Shown: positions 34,313 through 44,608 of the stretch, one piece after another | Layout of the letters: the number at the start of each line of letters is the position of its first letter | How positions within the stretch are numbered: the stretch's first letter is position 1 | NCBI RefSeq assembly: GCF_001854605.1 | Contig: NZ_MKJU01000025.1 | Coordinates: 310,378 to 374,377, forward strand | DNA length: 64,000 nt | Origin: Pseudoalteromonas amylolytica | GTDB taxonomy: Bacteria; Pseudomonadota; Gammaproteobacteria; Enterobacterales; Alteromonadaceae | Reading direction: 5' to 3' | The notes under the pieces: generated by a model | Database searches by the model: none | The model's input: the letters and a program-made list of their open reading frames with translations, nothing else | What the model was told of the DNA's origin: nothing | Program-made: the position numbers and the translations under genes

Positions 34313-35365
34313 TTATTCATGTTCTCGATGAAAGGGCTTATCACCTGCAAACATTCTATTGATTGGCACACTGTGGCGTAGTGCAACGGTATTAGCAGCA
34401 GTATTAGCTAAAAATACCGTTTGGGCACCATCAGTAAAGCTATCGTTATGAATACATTGAGGGCGAATAGCCAGTGCACTGCCATTGAGTGGGATCTCAA
34501 ACATGCTGAAGTGGTACTGCTCGGTGGTCACTGTTCTAAAGTAGTTATCCTCTTGCTGAGTATCGACTCTTCTACCGAGTAAAATGCGCGAAGTTGTATG
34601 GCGTCCAAATACAGGGTCTTTACCCTGAGCAGGCAACCAGATGTGTGGGAAAGGGTGATGCTCTACAAATAAACCACCGCCTTTAGTTGGCCCAAACTGA
34701 TATTCAGTCACGTACTGCGGCAATTTTTGGTCATACTGGATGCCCCAAAGATCCTGATTGAAGCCAAGCGCAAATTCTTCATGCGGTTTTAGGAGCTTAC
34801 CACCATAGTAGGCAAGTGTTCTTTCGTAATGTTCTTGAGACTCTCTACTGTCACCATAGCGCAGTAAAGGAAAGCACAATTCATCCACATCACAAATCAA
34901 CTGGCCAGTGCTGCCAAACACATTTGCTGAGCCATCAAGGCCTGTAATACCCGCACCGTCAACTGTTGCACTCCAAAAGCCATTGACCAATAATGCATGT
35001 TCGCGTGAAGGTGGGCGGTGCGTGTATTCATTGTGAAGGTTGTTTAAATGAGTGATGAGTGTATCTTGCTCATCTGATGGTGCGCGCTCACTTTGAATCA
35101 CCTGATTATGAGCATTGGCATCGAGATGTACGAGCGTTCCTGAACGTATTGGCCCAAATAAGCCTGTTGTGGTCAGCAATATTTCGCCACCGGCATCGCG
35201 ATTTAAAACAGCGCCATTTAAAAACTCAAAGTTGCTATCTAAATCTTTGTCAGATATGCCTTGAGTGACGTTTTTCCAACGCGCTTCTTTCATTTGACTT
35301 GCTCTATATTCACTCAATGTTTCTGCATTTTGGCAGCGTACGGCTTTGACGATAACATGAGACAC
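34313..35365 (-). CDS. unknown protein with cupin-like metal motifs
   Basis: A 350-residue, apparently cytosolic protein of no family I can name. GTG at 35365 is the start, with AAGGAG nine bases upstream. Two stretches resemble cupin motifs: GGGLFVEHHPFPHIWLP (about residues 228-244), with three His spaced like metal ligands, and GSALAIRPQCIHND (about 300-313). The stretch between them carries a YHFSMFEIP strand. A metal-dependent isomerase or dioxygenase is possible, but this is a guess from motifs. It stands alone and may be accessory. Confidence 0.6.
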   Translation of the reverse strand: MSHVIVKAVRCQNAETLSEYRASQMKEARWKNVTQGISDKDLDSNFEFLNGAVLNRDAGGEILLTTTGLFGPIRSGTLVHLDANAHNQVIQSERAPSDEQDTLITHLNNLHNEYTHRPPSREHALLVNGFWSATVDGAGITGLDGSANVFGSTGQLICDVDELCFPLLRYGDSRESQEHYERTLAYYGGKLLKPHEEFALGFNQDLWGIQYDQKLPQYVTEYQFGPTKGGGLFVEHHPFPHIWLPAQGKDPVFGRHTTSRILLGRRVDTQQEDNYFRTVTTEQYHFSMFEIPLNGSALAIRPQCIHNDSFTDGAQTVFLANTAANTVALRHSVPINRMFAGDKPFHREHE

Positions 35366-35463
35366 TTGCTTCTCCTTAGGCTTAGCTTATGGGTTATGCC
35401 TACTGTACATCACATGGTAAAGCTCAGTGGCAATAGTGGGTACTCCAATTAAAGTACAAAACG

Positions 35464-35486
35464 TCGCCATTTAACATTACTGGCGA
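35464..35486 (-). terminator. possible terminator of the Tsx-like gene
   Basis: TCGCCA and TGGCGA form a 6-bp stem with an 11-base loop. On the minus strand it is followed by CGTTTTGTACTTTAATT. It is weak but well placed, 33 bases after the stop. Confidence 0.5.
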
Positions 35487-35518
35487 TTACAGGCCTTTCT
35501 TGGGGTTTTAGACGCCAA

Positions 35519-36307
35519 TTAGAATGTCCATACCACATGTAGTTGCGGGGATGATTCATTGACAGATGTGCCCAGCTTATTGCGCCAAATCTGCCATTCA
35601 ATACCGAGCATCAGGGTGTCGCTTTTGTGGCCCAGCGCATTTCCTAGGTCCCATTGAAATGCCATTTGCGCGAGTATCCAGTCATTCACGTATCTTCCTA
35701 TTTCATCGCGTCTAGAGCCGATGTATTCTGCATGACCGGTGAAATAGAATTTCTGGGACCCAAGTTGGTATGGATATCCCCATGCCAAATCGAACATAAA
35801 GGAGTTATTGGTCTGAGGGGCACCATGTTTGGCAAGTCCTGCGTTATCGTCAAAATATCCGGTGAAGGTGGTGGTGAAAAAGTTAAATCCAGGAATGTCC
35901 CAGCTGAGTTTAATACCTGGCAAGTATTTCATCACCTTTGGGTCATCACCGGCATTTATGCCCATCACCAAACCCACATCTTTCAAACGCCAAAAGTCAT
36001 AGCTTGCGTTAAACAAAGCCTGAGTACTGAACGTGATATAGGCCTCGGAATAAATATCACTGTCATTGAAGCCGTCCGTGTGGTCATCGTCTAGATGATC
36101 AATGAAAAAGAATACCTCCCCGAAATTATGACCGGATACGTGTTGCAAAGAGATGATGTCGGTTATAGATTCTTGCTTATTAAAAGGGTTGATGAGCTCG
36201 CCGCGATTCAGGTGAATTTGTGTTTTGCTCCACTTTGCTGCGTAGGTTACACAGGGGAATGAAAATATAATTAAACCGAGGACACAGAGTAAAGCTCTAT
36301 AATTCAT
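35519..36307 (-). CDS. Tsx/OmpK-family outer membrane channel
   Basis: A 262-residue outer-membrane protein of the nucleoside-specific channel family (Tsx/OmpK). ATG 36307 starts a proper signal peptide (MNYRALLCVLGLIIFSFPCVTYA) and has a GGA site; a longer open frame upstream would run into the antiporter gene. Characteristic segments are SLQHVSGHNFGEVFFFIDHLDDD and GIKLSWDIPGFNFFTT. The barrel ends in a terminal Phe (HVVWTF). It lies 82 bases downstream of the NhaC-type antiporter gene and is probably co-transcribed with it. The nucleoside substrate is a family-based inference. Confidence 0.88.
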   Translation of the reverse strand: MNYRALLCVLGLIIFSFPCVTYAAKWSKTQIHLNRGELINPFNKQESITDIISLQHVSGHNFGEVFFFIDHLDDDHTDGFNDSDIYSEAYITFSTQALFNASYDFWRLKDVGLVMGINAGDDPKVMKYLPGIKLSWDIPGFNFFTTTFTGYFDDNAGLAKHGAPQTNNSFMFDLAWGYPYQLGSQKFYFTGHAEYIGSRRDEIGRYVNDWILAQMAFQWDLGNALGHKSDTLMLGIEWQIWRNKLGTSVNESSPQLHVVWTF

Positions 36308-36389
36308 AGATATTCCAGATTCTTGAAGTGGTATCGTATGAATTATAGACAAAGCGCTCACAGTCGGAGCGCATTTATATAAAAAGGTG

Positions 36390-37697
36390 TTAGGCTTTGT
36401 TTCTGCGTAGGCAGATAACGGCAATGGCGGTAAAGGCGAGTATAAAACAGTAGAATGACGAGCTTGATACATCCCATGGGCTGATTTTAAACGTTGCACC
36501 CAGTAACAAAGCTTGTGCGCCATAAGGTAGTGATCCTTGCATCACACAGGCAAAAATATCCAATAAGCTTGCTGAGCGCTTTGCGCTGATATTACCGTCA
36601 TCTGCCAGCTTTTTAGCGACGGGGCCTGCGACGATAATACTGACGGTGTTATTGGCAATACATAAGTTACTAACGAGAACCAGTGCGGCAATACCGAGTT
36701 GATCAGCAACTTTTCGATGCCATTTAGCTATAATAGCGGTTAATTTCTGAATTTTTAGCGCCAGATAATCCAAACCACCGTTAATGCGAATAAACTCTGA
36801 CAAACCACCAATAAACATTGATAGTAAGAAAATCTCTTGCATATCACTGAAGCCTTTGTACACGTCTTTGGCAAAGCTTCCAGCTTGATAGTCACCGGTA
36901 AAGCCCATCGCAGCCGCGAACACGATACCACTGAATAGCACAACAAAAACGTTTAATCCGCCAACAGCCAGTACCAGAATAAAAATGTATGGCAACACCA
37001 GTAGCCAATCAAAAGGTTTGGCTTCAACTGCTTGTGGTTCTGGGGTCAGAAAAACCAAAAGCAATACAGTGAGTAGCGCGGCAGGCAAGGCTATCTTCAG
37101 GTTTTCTCTAAATTTGTCTTTCATTTCACAGCCTTGCGTGCGTGTTGCCGCAATTGTTGTGTCTGAAATAATGGATAAGTTGTCGCCAAACATAGCGCCA
37201 GAGACAATCGTGCCTGCCATCAGAGCAGGATCAATACCCGTTTTCAGTGATACTGCATAAGCTATCGGACCAATAGCCCCTATGGTGCCCATTGAGGTTC
37301 CCATGGCAGTGGAAACCACAGCGGAGATCAAGAATAGGCCCGGCAGCAAGAAAGCCGCTGGGATCAATGATAAACCCGCATTAACGACTGCATCAACACC
37401 ACCTGTTGCACTGGCAACGGCCGAAAAGGCACCTGCAAGTAGATAAATTAAACACATAGTGATGATGTTGTTGTGTCCAGCGCCTTTGATAAAAGTTTCG
37501 ACACTATTATTGATGCTACCTCTATTAATTAAAAAAGCGATCACGATCGCAGGCAAGATGGCAACAGGTGCTGGTAGCTGATAAAACGCATAATCAACCC
37601 CCTGAGATTGAAGGTATAATCCTGCACCGAGAAAAAGCCCGACAAAAACGAGTAAGGGTAATAGCGATAGCTTCGCATGTAGAGTGTTTGGCTGCAT
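36390..37697 (-). CDS. NhaC-family Na+/H+ antiporter
   Basis: A 435-residue inner-membrane protein with about 11 membrane helices, of the NhaC ion-transporter family. ATG 37697 is chosen for its GGGGAG site; an upstream in-frame start at 37724 has none. Recognisable segments are STAMGTSMGTIGAIGPIA, GTIVSGAMFGDNLSIISDTTIAA and NLCIANNTVSIIVAGP. Family members exchange Na+ for H+, while some relatives exchange organic acids, so specificity is not certain. Its downstream partner is a Tsx-type channel, an unusual pairing. Confidence 0.87.
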   Translation of the reverse strand: MQPNTLHAKLSLLPLLVFVGLFLGAGLYLQSQGVDYAFYQLPAPVAILPAIVIAFLINRGSINNSVETFIKGAGHNNIITMCLIYLLAGAFSAVASATGGVDAVVNAGLSLIPAAFLLPGLFLISAVVSTAMGTSMGTIGAIGPIAYAVSLKTGIDPALMAGTIVSGAMFGDNLSIISDTTIAATRTQGCEMKDKFRENLKIALPAALLTVLLLVFLTPEPQAVEAKPFDWLLVLPYIFILVLAVGGLNVFVVLFSGIVFAAAMGFTGDYQAGSFAKDVYKGFSDMQEIFLLSMFIGGLSEFIRINGGLDYLALKIQKLTAIIAKWHRKVADQLGIAALVLVSNLCIANNTVSIIVAGPVAKKLADDGNISAKRSASLLDIFACVMQGSLPYGAQALLLGATFKISPWDVSSSSFYCFILAFTAIAVICLRRNKA

Positions 37698-37924
37698 TGT
37701 GCTCCCCAAATAAATCAATACCACAGCCAGAGATCCTTTATTAGCTGTATTTAAACTTCAAACGCCCGCAATAAGTAAATCGGCGAAAGATGGAAGTTTA
37801 TACATTTAGACGTCCAAAGTCTACGGTATTCTGTTATTATTGTTCTTTCACTGACTATGGCATAGAGAATTGATAAACTCTATAGCCTAAGACAATTAGC
37901 TAACCTTTCAGATAGAGTTAAGAC

Positions 37925-38728
37925 ATGGATAAAATTGGAATTTTTGGTGCCAATGGCCGTATGGGTTTGGCGCTAGTAGAGGCGTGTACGCAAGCAAATG
38001 ACACTGATATAGCTGCCGCAGCGGTACGTTCTGGCTCTGAGTTGCTCGGCGCCTCGGTCAAAAGTAAGCAGCCATGTGCGTCAGAAAAGTTACTTTTCAC
38101 CGATGAAGACTTAGTAACGCACACTGATGCTAATGTACTTATCGACTTTACTTTACCTGAAGGTATGAAACGTCATTTGCAGCTGGCGATTGCAAATAAA
38201 TTACCTATGGTTATCGGAACGACAGGTTTAACACCAGAAGATATGGCGTTATTAAAGGACGCAGCACAGCACATTCCAATCGTTTTTGCTCGCAATTTTA
38301 GCGTGGGTGTGACCTTATTATTGGATCTGGTGCAAACGGCCGCCGCTAAGTTAGCGGATGAAATGGATATTGAAATTTTTGAAGCACACCACAGAAACAA
38401 AATAGATGCGCCGTCTGGTACAGCATTGGCAATCGGTGAGGCTATTGCTGAGGCGAAAGGCTGGGATCATGAGCAGGTAGCACGCTATGACCGCACTGCG
38501 ATAGAACAGGCCAAATCTCAAAATGAGATAGGCTATTCGGTGCTCAGAGCCGGAGATATAGTAGGTGAACATACAGCTTATTTCGCAACTATGGGTGAAA
38601 GGCTTGAATTAACTCATAAAGCGACATCTCGTCTGACCTTTGCGTCTGGTGCGGTAAGGGCTGCGAAGTGGTTGAGAAATAAACCAAATGGACTTTATGA
38701 CATGCAAGATGTACTCGGATTGAAGTAG
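37925..38728 (+). CDS. dapB: 4-hydroxy-tetrahydrodipicolinate reductase
   Basis: A cytosolic enzyme of the lysine/diaminopimelate pathway that reduces 4-hydroxy-tetrahydrodipicolinate with NAD(P)H. The 267-residue protein has the Rossmann motif GIFGANGRMG near the N terminus and the catalytic/substrate motif EAHHRNKIDAPSGTA. A single gene before carA; the same dapB-carA-carB order occurs in other gammaproteobacteria. A small inverted repeat (ATAGAG with CTCTAT, 37862-37883) lies upstream. Confidence 0.97.
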   Translation: MDKIGIFGANGRMGLALVEACTQANDTDIAAAAVRSGSELLGASVKSKQPCASEKLLFTDEDLVTHTDANVLIDFTLPEGMKRHLQLAIANKLPMVIGTTGLTPEDMALLKDAAQHIPIVFARNFSVGVTLLLDLVQTAAAKLADEMDIEIFEAHHRNKIDAPSGTALAIGEAIAEAKGWDHEQVARYDRTAIEQAKSQNEIGYSVLRAGDIVGEHTAYFATMGERLELTHKATSRLTFASGAVRAAKWLRNKPNGLYDMQDVLGLK

Positions 38729-38882
38729 TAAACATACTTTTTTAGCGCTTTCGTGAATTTTTTTTATAAAAAGCGATATTTTTAATGTTTTTGTCTCTTG
38801 GGTTAGACGAATCTATGAAATTGCTGTAGACTATAACGAATTTGCCAAAAATTAATAACTGCGTGTTACCAAGCGCTTTGTG

Positions 38883-38920
38883 AACGGGATGAAAAGCGTT
38901 GTAGCTTGCTCCCGTTTTTT
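38883..38920 (+). terminator. candidate carAB attenuator hairpin
   Basis: AACGGGA (38883-38889) pairs with TCCCGTT (38910-38916), followed by four more T. An inner AAGC-GCTT stem is also possible. This terminator-like structure ends only six bases before the carA AGGAGG site. A competing hairpin is possible (CGCTTT at 38874-38879 with AAAGCG at 38893-38898), which would use up the inner stem and place AACGGGA in its loop. This fits an attenuation switch; the regulatory role is an inference. Confidence 0.65.
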
Positions 38921-38936
38921 ACCATTAGGAGGTTAA
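38889..38936 (+). CDS. possible carA leader peptide
   Basis: A 15-codon open frame ([15 protein letters not shown]) starts inside the attenuator hairpin, runs through its T tract and the carA ribosome binding site, and stops one base before the carA TTG. An in-frame GTG at 38880 would add three residues. There is no clear Shine-Dalgarno sequence, which weakens the case. The arrangement resembles pyrL of the E. coli pyrBI leader, where ribosome position decides termination. Confidence 0.35.
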   Translation: MKSVVACSRFLPLGG

Positions 38937-38937
38937 C

Positions 38938-40074
38938 TTGACTAAATCCGCCCTGTTAGTCCTAGAAGACGGCACAGTGTTTCGCGGTACTGCTATCGGT
39001 GCTGACGGTATGTCAGTCGGTGAAGTAGTATTCAATACGTCTATGACTGGTTATCAAGAAATTTTGACTGACCCGTCTTACGCGGAACAAATCGTAACGC
39101 TGACTTACCCGCACATCGGTAATACCGGTACTAACAGTGAAGACGAAGAAGCGGACCAGATCTGGGCCAAAGGCCTAGTGATCCGTGATTTGCCTTTACT
39201 AGCCAGTAATTTCCGCAATGAGCAATCGTTAAGCGATTATTTGAAAGCTCGTAATATTCTAGGAATTGCTGATATAGACACTCGTAAACTGACACGTATC
39301 TTACGTGATAAGGGCGCACAGAATGGCTGTATCATTGCAGGTGACTCGCTTGATGAGAATCAAGCATTAGAAGCTGCAAAAGCGTTCCCAGGTTTGAAGG
39401 GCATGGATTTGGCCAAAGTGGTGTGTACTAAAGAGCAGTACACTTGGAAAGAGTCAAGTTGGACACTTGGCGAGGGTTACAAGAGTCTATCGGCAGAAGA
39501 AGAAAGATTTCACGTAGTTGCTTATGACTTCGGCGTTAAGAAAAACATCTTGCGCATGTTAGTTGACCGTGGCTGTAAATTAACCGTAGTGCCTGCAGAA
39601 ACCTCCGCTGCAGACGTGTTGGCACTTAATCCAGACGGTATATTCCTTTCAAATGGTCCTGGCGACCCTGAGCCATGTACTTACGCTATTGAAGCTATAA
39701 AGGCATTTTTAGAAACCAATACGCCTATCTTTGGTATCTGTTTAGGTCACCAATTACTGGCGCTTGCATCAGGCGCAAAAACAGTAAAAATGAAGTTTGG
39801 TCACCACGGTGGTAACCATCCAGTTAAAGACCTAGACCGTAATGTGGTCATGATCACTGCGCAAAACCACGGCTTTGCGGCCGATGAGGCAAGCTTGCCA
39901 GAGACATTACGCGCCACTCACGTATCACTGTTTGATGGTACATTGCAGGGGATTCACCGTACAGACAAGCCAGCGTTTAGCTTTCAGGGTCACCCTGAAG
40001 CAAGCCCAGGCCCGCACGATGCGGCACCGTTGTTTGACCATTTCATTGACCTAATGCAAGCCCACAAAGCTTAA
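38938..40074 (+). CDS. carA: carbamoyl-phosphate synthase small (glutaminase) subunit
   Basis: Releases ammonia from glutamine for CarB; shared by arginine and pyrimidine synthesis. The 378-residue protein has the class I amidotransferase triad: Cys268 in GICLGHQ, His352 and Glu354 in GHPEASPG. The start is TTG with an ideal AGGAGG at 38927-38932, as in E. coli carA, where TTG is also used. carB follows after 15 bases. The leader holds a terminator-like hairpin. Confidence 0.97.
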   Translation: MTKSALLVLEDGTVFRGTAIGADGMSVGEVVFNTSMTGYQEILTDPSYAEQIVTLTYPHIGNTGTNSEDEEADQIWAKGLVIRDLPLLASNFRNEQSLSDYLKARNILGIADIDTRKLTRILRDKGAQNGCIIAGDSLDENQALEAAKAFPGLKGMDLAKVVCTKEQYTWKESSWTLGEGYKSLSAEEERFHVVAYDFGVKKNILRMLVDRGCKLTVVPAETSAADVLALNPDGIFLSNGPGDPEPCTYAIEAIKAFLETNTPIFGICLGHQLLALASGAKTVKMKFGHHGGNHPVKDLDRNVVMITAQNHGFAADEASLPETLRATHVSLFDGTLQGIHRTDKPAFSFQGHPEASPGPHDAAPLFDHFIDLMQAHKA

Positions 40075-40089
40075 GAGAGCGGAGTAACA

Positions 40090-43000
40090 ATGCCAAAACG
40101 TACTGATATAAAAAGCATTCTTATCTTAGGCGCAGGCCCAATTGTGATTGGTCAGGCGTGTGAGTTTGACTACTCGGGCGCGCAAGCTTGTAAAGCGCTA
40201 AGAGAAGAAGGCTATCGAGTTATTCTCGTAAACTCAAACCCAGCAACTATCATGACTGACCCAGAAATGGCCGATGCCACGTACATCGAACCAATTCATT
40301 GGGAAGTGGTAGAGAAAATCATCGAAAAAGAAAAGCCAGATGCGGTATTGCCAACAATGGGTGGTCAAACAGCATTGAACTGTGCGCTTGATTTAGATAA
40401 GCACGGTGTATTGGCTAAACACGGCGTTGAGTTGATTGGTGCAACAGCTGATGCCATCGATAAAGCTGAAAACCGTGAGCGCTTTGACGCAGCGATGAAA
40501 AATATCGGCCTTGAGTGTCCACGTGCAGAAATTGCCCACTCAATGGAAGAAGCGCATGACGTGCTATCTCGCATTGGTTTCCCATGTATTATTCGTCCGT
40601 CATTCACTATGGGTGGCACCGGTGGTGGTGTTGCGTACAACCAAGAAGAGTTCGACGAAATCTGTACACGAGGTCTAGATCTTTCACCAACAAGCGAGTT
40701 GTTAATCGACGAAAGCTTAATTGGTTGGAAAGAGTATGAGATGGAAGTTGTTCGTGACAAAAACGACAACTGTATCATCGTCTGTTCAATCGAAAACTTT
40801 GACCCTATGGGTGTTCACACTGGTGACTCAATCACGGTTGCGCCAGCGCAAACGTTGACGGACAAAGAATACCAAATCATGCGTAACGCCTCGATGGCGG
40901 TATTGCGTGAAATCGGTGTTGAAACGGGTGGTTCAAACGTTCAGTTTGGTGTAAATCCAGATGATGGTCGTATGGTTATCATCGAGATGAACCCACGTGT
41001 ATCTCGCTCTTCGGCACTTGCGTCTAAAGCGACAGGCTTCCCTATCGCTAAGATTGCAGCGAAGCTCGCGGTTGGCTACACACTAGATGAGTTACAAAAC
41101 GACATCACGGGTGGGGCAACACCAGCTTCATTTGAACCGTCAATTGACTATGTTGTGACTAAGATCCCACGCTTTAACTTCGAAAAATTCGCCGGTGCAA
41201 ATGACCGCTTAACCACACAGATGAAGTCTGTGGGTGAGGTGATGGCCATTGGTCGTAACCAACAAGAGTCATTGCACAAAGCCTTACGTGGCTTAGAAGT
41301 GGGTGCTACGGGCTTCAACCCGATTGTTGCACTGGATGACCCTAAGGCAAAAGAAACCATTATTCGTGAACTACGCGAGCCAGGCGCAGAGCGCATTTGG
41401 TATGTTGCTGATGCGATGCGTCACGGCATGAGCGTGGAAGATGTGTTTGAGCTTACTAAAATTGACCGCTGGTACTTGGTACAGATTGAAGACATCATTA
41501 AAGATGAAGCGACAATCGCAGAAGTGGGCTTGGCTGGCTTGAACAAAGATTTCTTACGTCGCTTAAAGCGCAAAGGCTTTGCTGATGCACGTATTGCGGA
41601 AATCGCAGGCGTATCTGAAAAAGAAATTCGTAAAAAGCGCCACCAGCTTAACATCGTGCCAGTTTATAAGCGTGTTGATACTTGTGCGGCGGAGTTTAGT
41701 TCAGACACAGCTTACATGTACTCTACGTATGACGAAGAGTGTGAAGCGAATCCATCAGACAAAGATAAAATTATGGTTATCGGCGGTGGTCCAAACCGTA
41801 TCGGCCAAGGTATTGAGTTTGATTACTGCTGTGTACACGCGGCACTGGCAATGCGTGAAGACGGTTACGAAACCATCATGGTAAACTGTAACCCTGAAAC
41901 AGTATCGACGGACTATGATACTTCTGATCGTTTGTTCTTCGAACCAATCACACTTGAAGACGTGCTGGAAATCGTACGCGTTGAAAAGCCAAAAGGTGTA
42001 ATAGTACAGTACGGTGGTCAAACACCACTTAAACTGGCTCGTGCACTTGAAGCAAATGGGGTTCCAATCATTGGTACTTCGCCAGATGCAATTGACCGTG
42101 CTGAAGACCGCGAGCGCTTCCAGCAAATGGTTGAACGTTTGAACCTACTTCAGCCCGAAAACGCAACAGTAACATCACTTGAAGAAGCGGTAGCAAAATC
42201 TCAAGAGATTGGCTTCCCACTAGTTGTTCGCCCATCATATGTACTGGGTGGTCGTGCTATGGAAATCGTATATGACGAAGATGACTTACGTCGTTATATG
42301 ACAGAAGCAGTGTCAGCTTCAAACGAAGCGCCAGTGTTACTTGACCGTTTCCTTGATGACGCAATCGAAGTAGACGTAGACGCAATCTGTGACGGAGAGC
42401 AAGTGATCATCGGTGGTATCATGGAGCACATTGAGCAAGCAGGCGTTCACTCAGGTGACTCGGCGTGTTCGCTTCCAGCTCATACGCTATCATCAGAAAT
42501 TCAGGACGTAATGCGCAAGCAAGTGACGGATATGGCGCTTGAACTTGGAGTTATCGGTCTGATGAATACCCAGTTTGCTGTCAAAGATGGTCAAGTTTAT
42601 CTTATCGAGGTGAACCCTCGTGCAGCGCGTACTGTACCGTTTGTATCTAAGGCGACGGGCATTGCTCTGGCGAAAGTTGCGGCACGCTGTATGGCTGGCC
42701 AATCATTAGCAAGCCAAGGTGTTACCAGCGAAGTTATTCCACCATATTACAGCGTAAAAGAAGTGGTATTGCCATTTGCTAAGTTCCAAGGCGTTGACCC
42801 ACTTCGTGGTCCTGAGATGCGTTCAACAGGTGAAGTAATGGGGGTTGGTGAAAACTTCGCCGAAGCGTTTGCAAAAGCACAATTAGGCGCTGGTAATGCT
42901 TTACCACGCGGTGGTCGCGCGCTACTATCTGTGCGTAACAGCGATAAGTCACGTGTTGTTGAACTGGCTAAAATCATGAAAGAAATTGGTTTTGAGCTAG

Positions 43001-43308
43001 ATGCAACGAATGGTACCGCCAAAGCATTTGAAGAGGCAGGCATTGAAGTACGTCGCGTGAACAAGGTATACGAAGGTCGCCCTCACATTCTTGATAGAAT
43101 CAAAAATGGTGAGTACAGCTACATAGTAAATACCACTGAAGGTCGCCAAGCGATCGAAGACTCGAAGGTGTTACGTCGTGGTGCATTGCAACATAAGACA
43201 AATTACACCACCACGCTTAATGCAGCATTTGCTAACTGCTCTGCACACGCTGCAGATGACAGAAACACAGTAAATTCTGTACAAGAGCTACACCAACGAT
43301 TGAACTAA
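40090..43308 (+). CDS. carB: carbamoyl-phosphate synthase large subunit
   Basis: Makes carbamoyl phosphate from bicarbonate, ammonia and two ATP. The 1072-residue length equals the E. coli protein closely. The two homologous halves both show ATP-grasp features: [17 protein letters not shown] and the second-half [17 protein letters not shown]. The C-terminal MGS-like allosteric domain (about 935-1072) would bind UMP and ornithine effectors. It is in an operon with carA. Confidence 0.98.
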   Translation: MPKRTDIKSILILGAGPIVIGQACEFDYSGAQACKALREEGYRVILVNSNPATIMTDPEMADATYIEPIHWEVVEKIIEKEKPDAVLPTMGGQTALNCALDLDKHGVLAKHGVELIGATADAIDKAENRERFDAAMKNIGLECPRAEIAHSMEEAHDVLSRIGFPCIIRPSFTMGGTGGGVAYNQEEFDEICTRGLDLSPTSELLIDESLIGWKEYEMEVVRDKNDNCIIVCSIENFDPMGVHTGDSITVAPAQTLTDKEYQIMRNASMAVLREIGVETGGSNVQFGVNPDDGRMVIIEMNPRVSRSSALASKATGFPIAKIAAKLAVGYTLDELQNDITGGATPASFEPSIDYVVTKIPRFNFEKFAGANDRLTTQMKSVGEVMAIGRNQQESLHKALRGLEVGATGFNPIVALDDPKAKETIIRELREPGAERIWYVADAMRHGMSVEDVFELTKIDRWYLVQIEDIIKDEATIAEVGLAGLNKDFLRRLKRKGFADARIAEIAGVSEKEIRKKRHQLNIVPVYKRVDTCAAEFSSDTAYMYSTYDEECEANPSDKDKIMVIGGGPNRIGQGIEFDYCCVHAALAMREDGYETIMVNCNPETVSTDYDTSDRLFFEPITLEDVLEIVRVEKPKGVIVQYGGQTPLKLARALEANGVPIIGTSPDAIDRAEDRERFQQMVERLNLLQPENATVTSLEEAVAKSQEIGFPLVVRPSYVLGGRAMEIVYDEDDLRRYMTEAVSASNEAPVLLDRFLDDAIEVDVDAICDGEQVIIGGIMEHIEQAGVHSGDSACSLPAHTLSSEIQDVMRKQVTDMALELGVIGLMNTQFAVKDGQVYLIEVNPRAARTVPFVSKATGIALAKVAARCMAGQSLASQGVTSEVIPPYYSVKEVVLPFAKFQGVDPLRGPEMRSTGEVMGVGENFAEAFAKAQLGAGNALPRGGRALLSVRNSDKSRVVELAKIMKEIGFELDATNGTAKAFEEAGIEVRRVNKVYEGRPHILDRIKNGEYSYIVNTTEGRQAIEDSKVLRRGALQHKTNYTTTLNAAFANCSAHAADDRNTVNSVQELHQRLN

Positions 43309-43353
43309 GGACTAAACCAGGGTCTGGCGGCCCTGGTATTAAGTGAGATACTT

Positions 43354-43830
43354 ATGCAATCAATTCCGATGACAGTACGAGGCGAGCAGTTGCTTCGTGA
43401 AGAACTTAACCATTTAAAATCGGTGGTTCGCCCAAAAATTGTTGCCGATATCGCGGAAGCACGCGAACACGGAGACTTAAAGGAAAATGCTGAATATCAC
43501 GCAGCGCGTGAACAGCAAGGTTTTTGTGAAGGCCGTATTCAAGAGATTGAAGCTAAGCTTTCGACTTCTCAAGTAATTGACGTTACTAAGATTGAAAATA
43601 ATGGCAAAGTTATTTTTGGTGCCACAGTCACTATTTGTAACGTTGAAACCGATGAAGAAGTTAAATACCGTATCGTGGGCGATGATGAAGCTGATATCAA
43701 AAGCAACCTTATCTCGGTTAACTCACCGATTGCGCGTGGCTTAATTGGTAAAGAGTTAGATGACACAGCTAATATTCAAACACCAAATGGTACTGTTGAG
43801 TACGAAATCATCGAAGTTGAATATATCTAA
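43354..43830 (+). CDS. greA: transcription elongation factor GreA
   Basis: Rescues backtracked RNA polymerase by stimulating transcript cleavage. The 158-residue protein has the N-terminal coiled coil with the acidic tip ([24 protein letters not shown], in parts; Asp/Glu pair near residues 42-45) and the C-terminal FKBP-like domain ([11 protein letters not shown]). It lies 45 bases after carB and is followed by a strong terminator, so it may be read with carAB, as gene order in relatives suggests. Confidence 0.97.
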   Translation: MQSIPMTVRGEQLLREELNHLKSVVRPKIVADIAEAREHGDLKENAEYHAAREQQGFCEGRIQEIEAKLSTSQVIDVTKIENNGKVIFGATVTICNVETDEEVKYRIVGDDEADIKSNLISVNSPIARGLIGKELDDTANIQTPNGTVEYEIIEVEYI

Positions 43831-43851
43831 CTGAATTCAAGTTTAGAACCT

Positions 43852-43880
43852 AAAAAACCGGGCTTATGCCCGGTTTTTTA
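43852..43880 (+). terminator. greA terminator
   Basis: A perfect 12-bp stem, AAAAAACCGGGC with GCCCGGTTTTTT, around a TTAT loop. Confidence 0.93.
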
Positions 43881-43958
43881 TTGGCTCCATAACGAGATAT
43901 CTGGTATTCGCATTATTGCTGTGCATAGAATAGGGTAGAGAAAACTATAAGGATGGCT

Positions 43959-44540
43959 ATGAAAAAGCAGTTCTCATTAAGCAATTTCAAGTTGGTTGTA
44001 GCTATGTTAGTTGTGATGTGGAGTGTGCATCTAATGGCGAGCGTCACCGGTATCGCTTTTAGCCAATATGGACTTGTACCTTGGGATACCTCACGGTTGT
44101 ATGGAATTATCGCCTATCCATTCATTCATGGCGATTGGCAACATCTAATAGGCAACACATTTGGTTTATTAATTAGTGGTTATTTGGCGAGTCAATTGCC
44201 ATGTTTTAAGCGCTCCACGGTGGTGATATTTATACTCACCGGTATACTCGTTTGGCTATTCGCCAGCTTTGCAATTCACATTGGTGCATCAGGGGTTGTA
44301 ATGGGCTACTTTGGCTTCATCATGGGAAGCGCTATCTTTCGGCGAAATGTATGGAGCTTTGTTATTGCGCTGGCGCTGCTTGCTATCACACAATATTTTC
44401 AAATCAGCTTGGTTGGTACACTATTCTCATTTGATGAAAGCACCAGTGCTTCGAGTCATATATTTGGTTTTATCAGTGGCTGTGTTGCGGCTTATCTGTT
44501 TAGAGGCGTAGGGAGGCCTACTAAAAGGGCAGTGAGTTAG
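43959..44540 (+). CDS. rhomboid-family intramembrane serine protease
   Basis: A 193-residue six-helix membrane protease. The start at ATG 43959 is preferred because AAGG stands six bases upstream; the ATG at 43953 abuts it directly. The dyad is present: Ser111 in HIGASGVVMGYFGF and His167 in ASSHIFGFISG. The HGDWQHLIGNT segment gives the HxxxN of helix 2. Substrates are unknown. It is a single gene between greA and a convergent LysE exporter. Confidence 0.93.
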   Translation: MKKQFSLSNFKLVVAMLVVMWSVHLMASVTGIAFSQYGLVPWDTSRLYGIIAYPFIHGDWQHLIGNTFGLLISGYLASQLPCFKRSTVVIFILTGILVWLFASFAIHIGASGVVMGYFGFIMGSAIFRRNVWSFVIALALLAITQYFQISLVGTLFSFDESTSASSHIFGFISGCVAAYLFRGVGRPTKRAVS

Positions 44541-44608
44541 CTAAAACAGCTGCTGGCAAAGCATAGATAAGCCGCTTTGTGGTGCCATTCAATAAGTTTT
44601 TAACGCCA

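Noticed and set aside
36308..36523. N-terminal extension of the Tsx-like protein to 36523
   Set aside because: It overlaps the end of the antiporter gene and would bury the signal peptide; ATG 36307 has its own ribosome binding site.
38729..38880. ArgR boxes upstream of carA
   Set aside because: I found no pair of 18-base ARG-box-like dyads in the spacer by eye; a matrix scan would be needed to be sure.
40365..42126. Antisense open frames within carB
   Set aside because: They lack ribosome binding sites and family similarity, and mirror the codon bias of carB.
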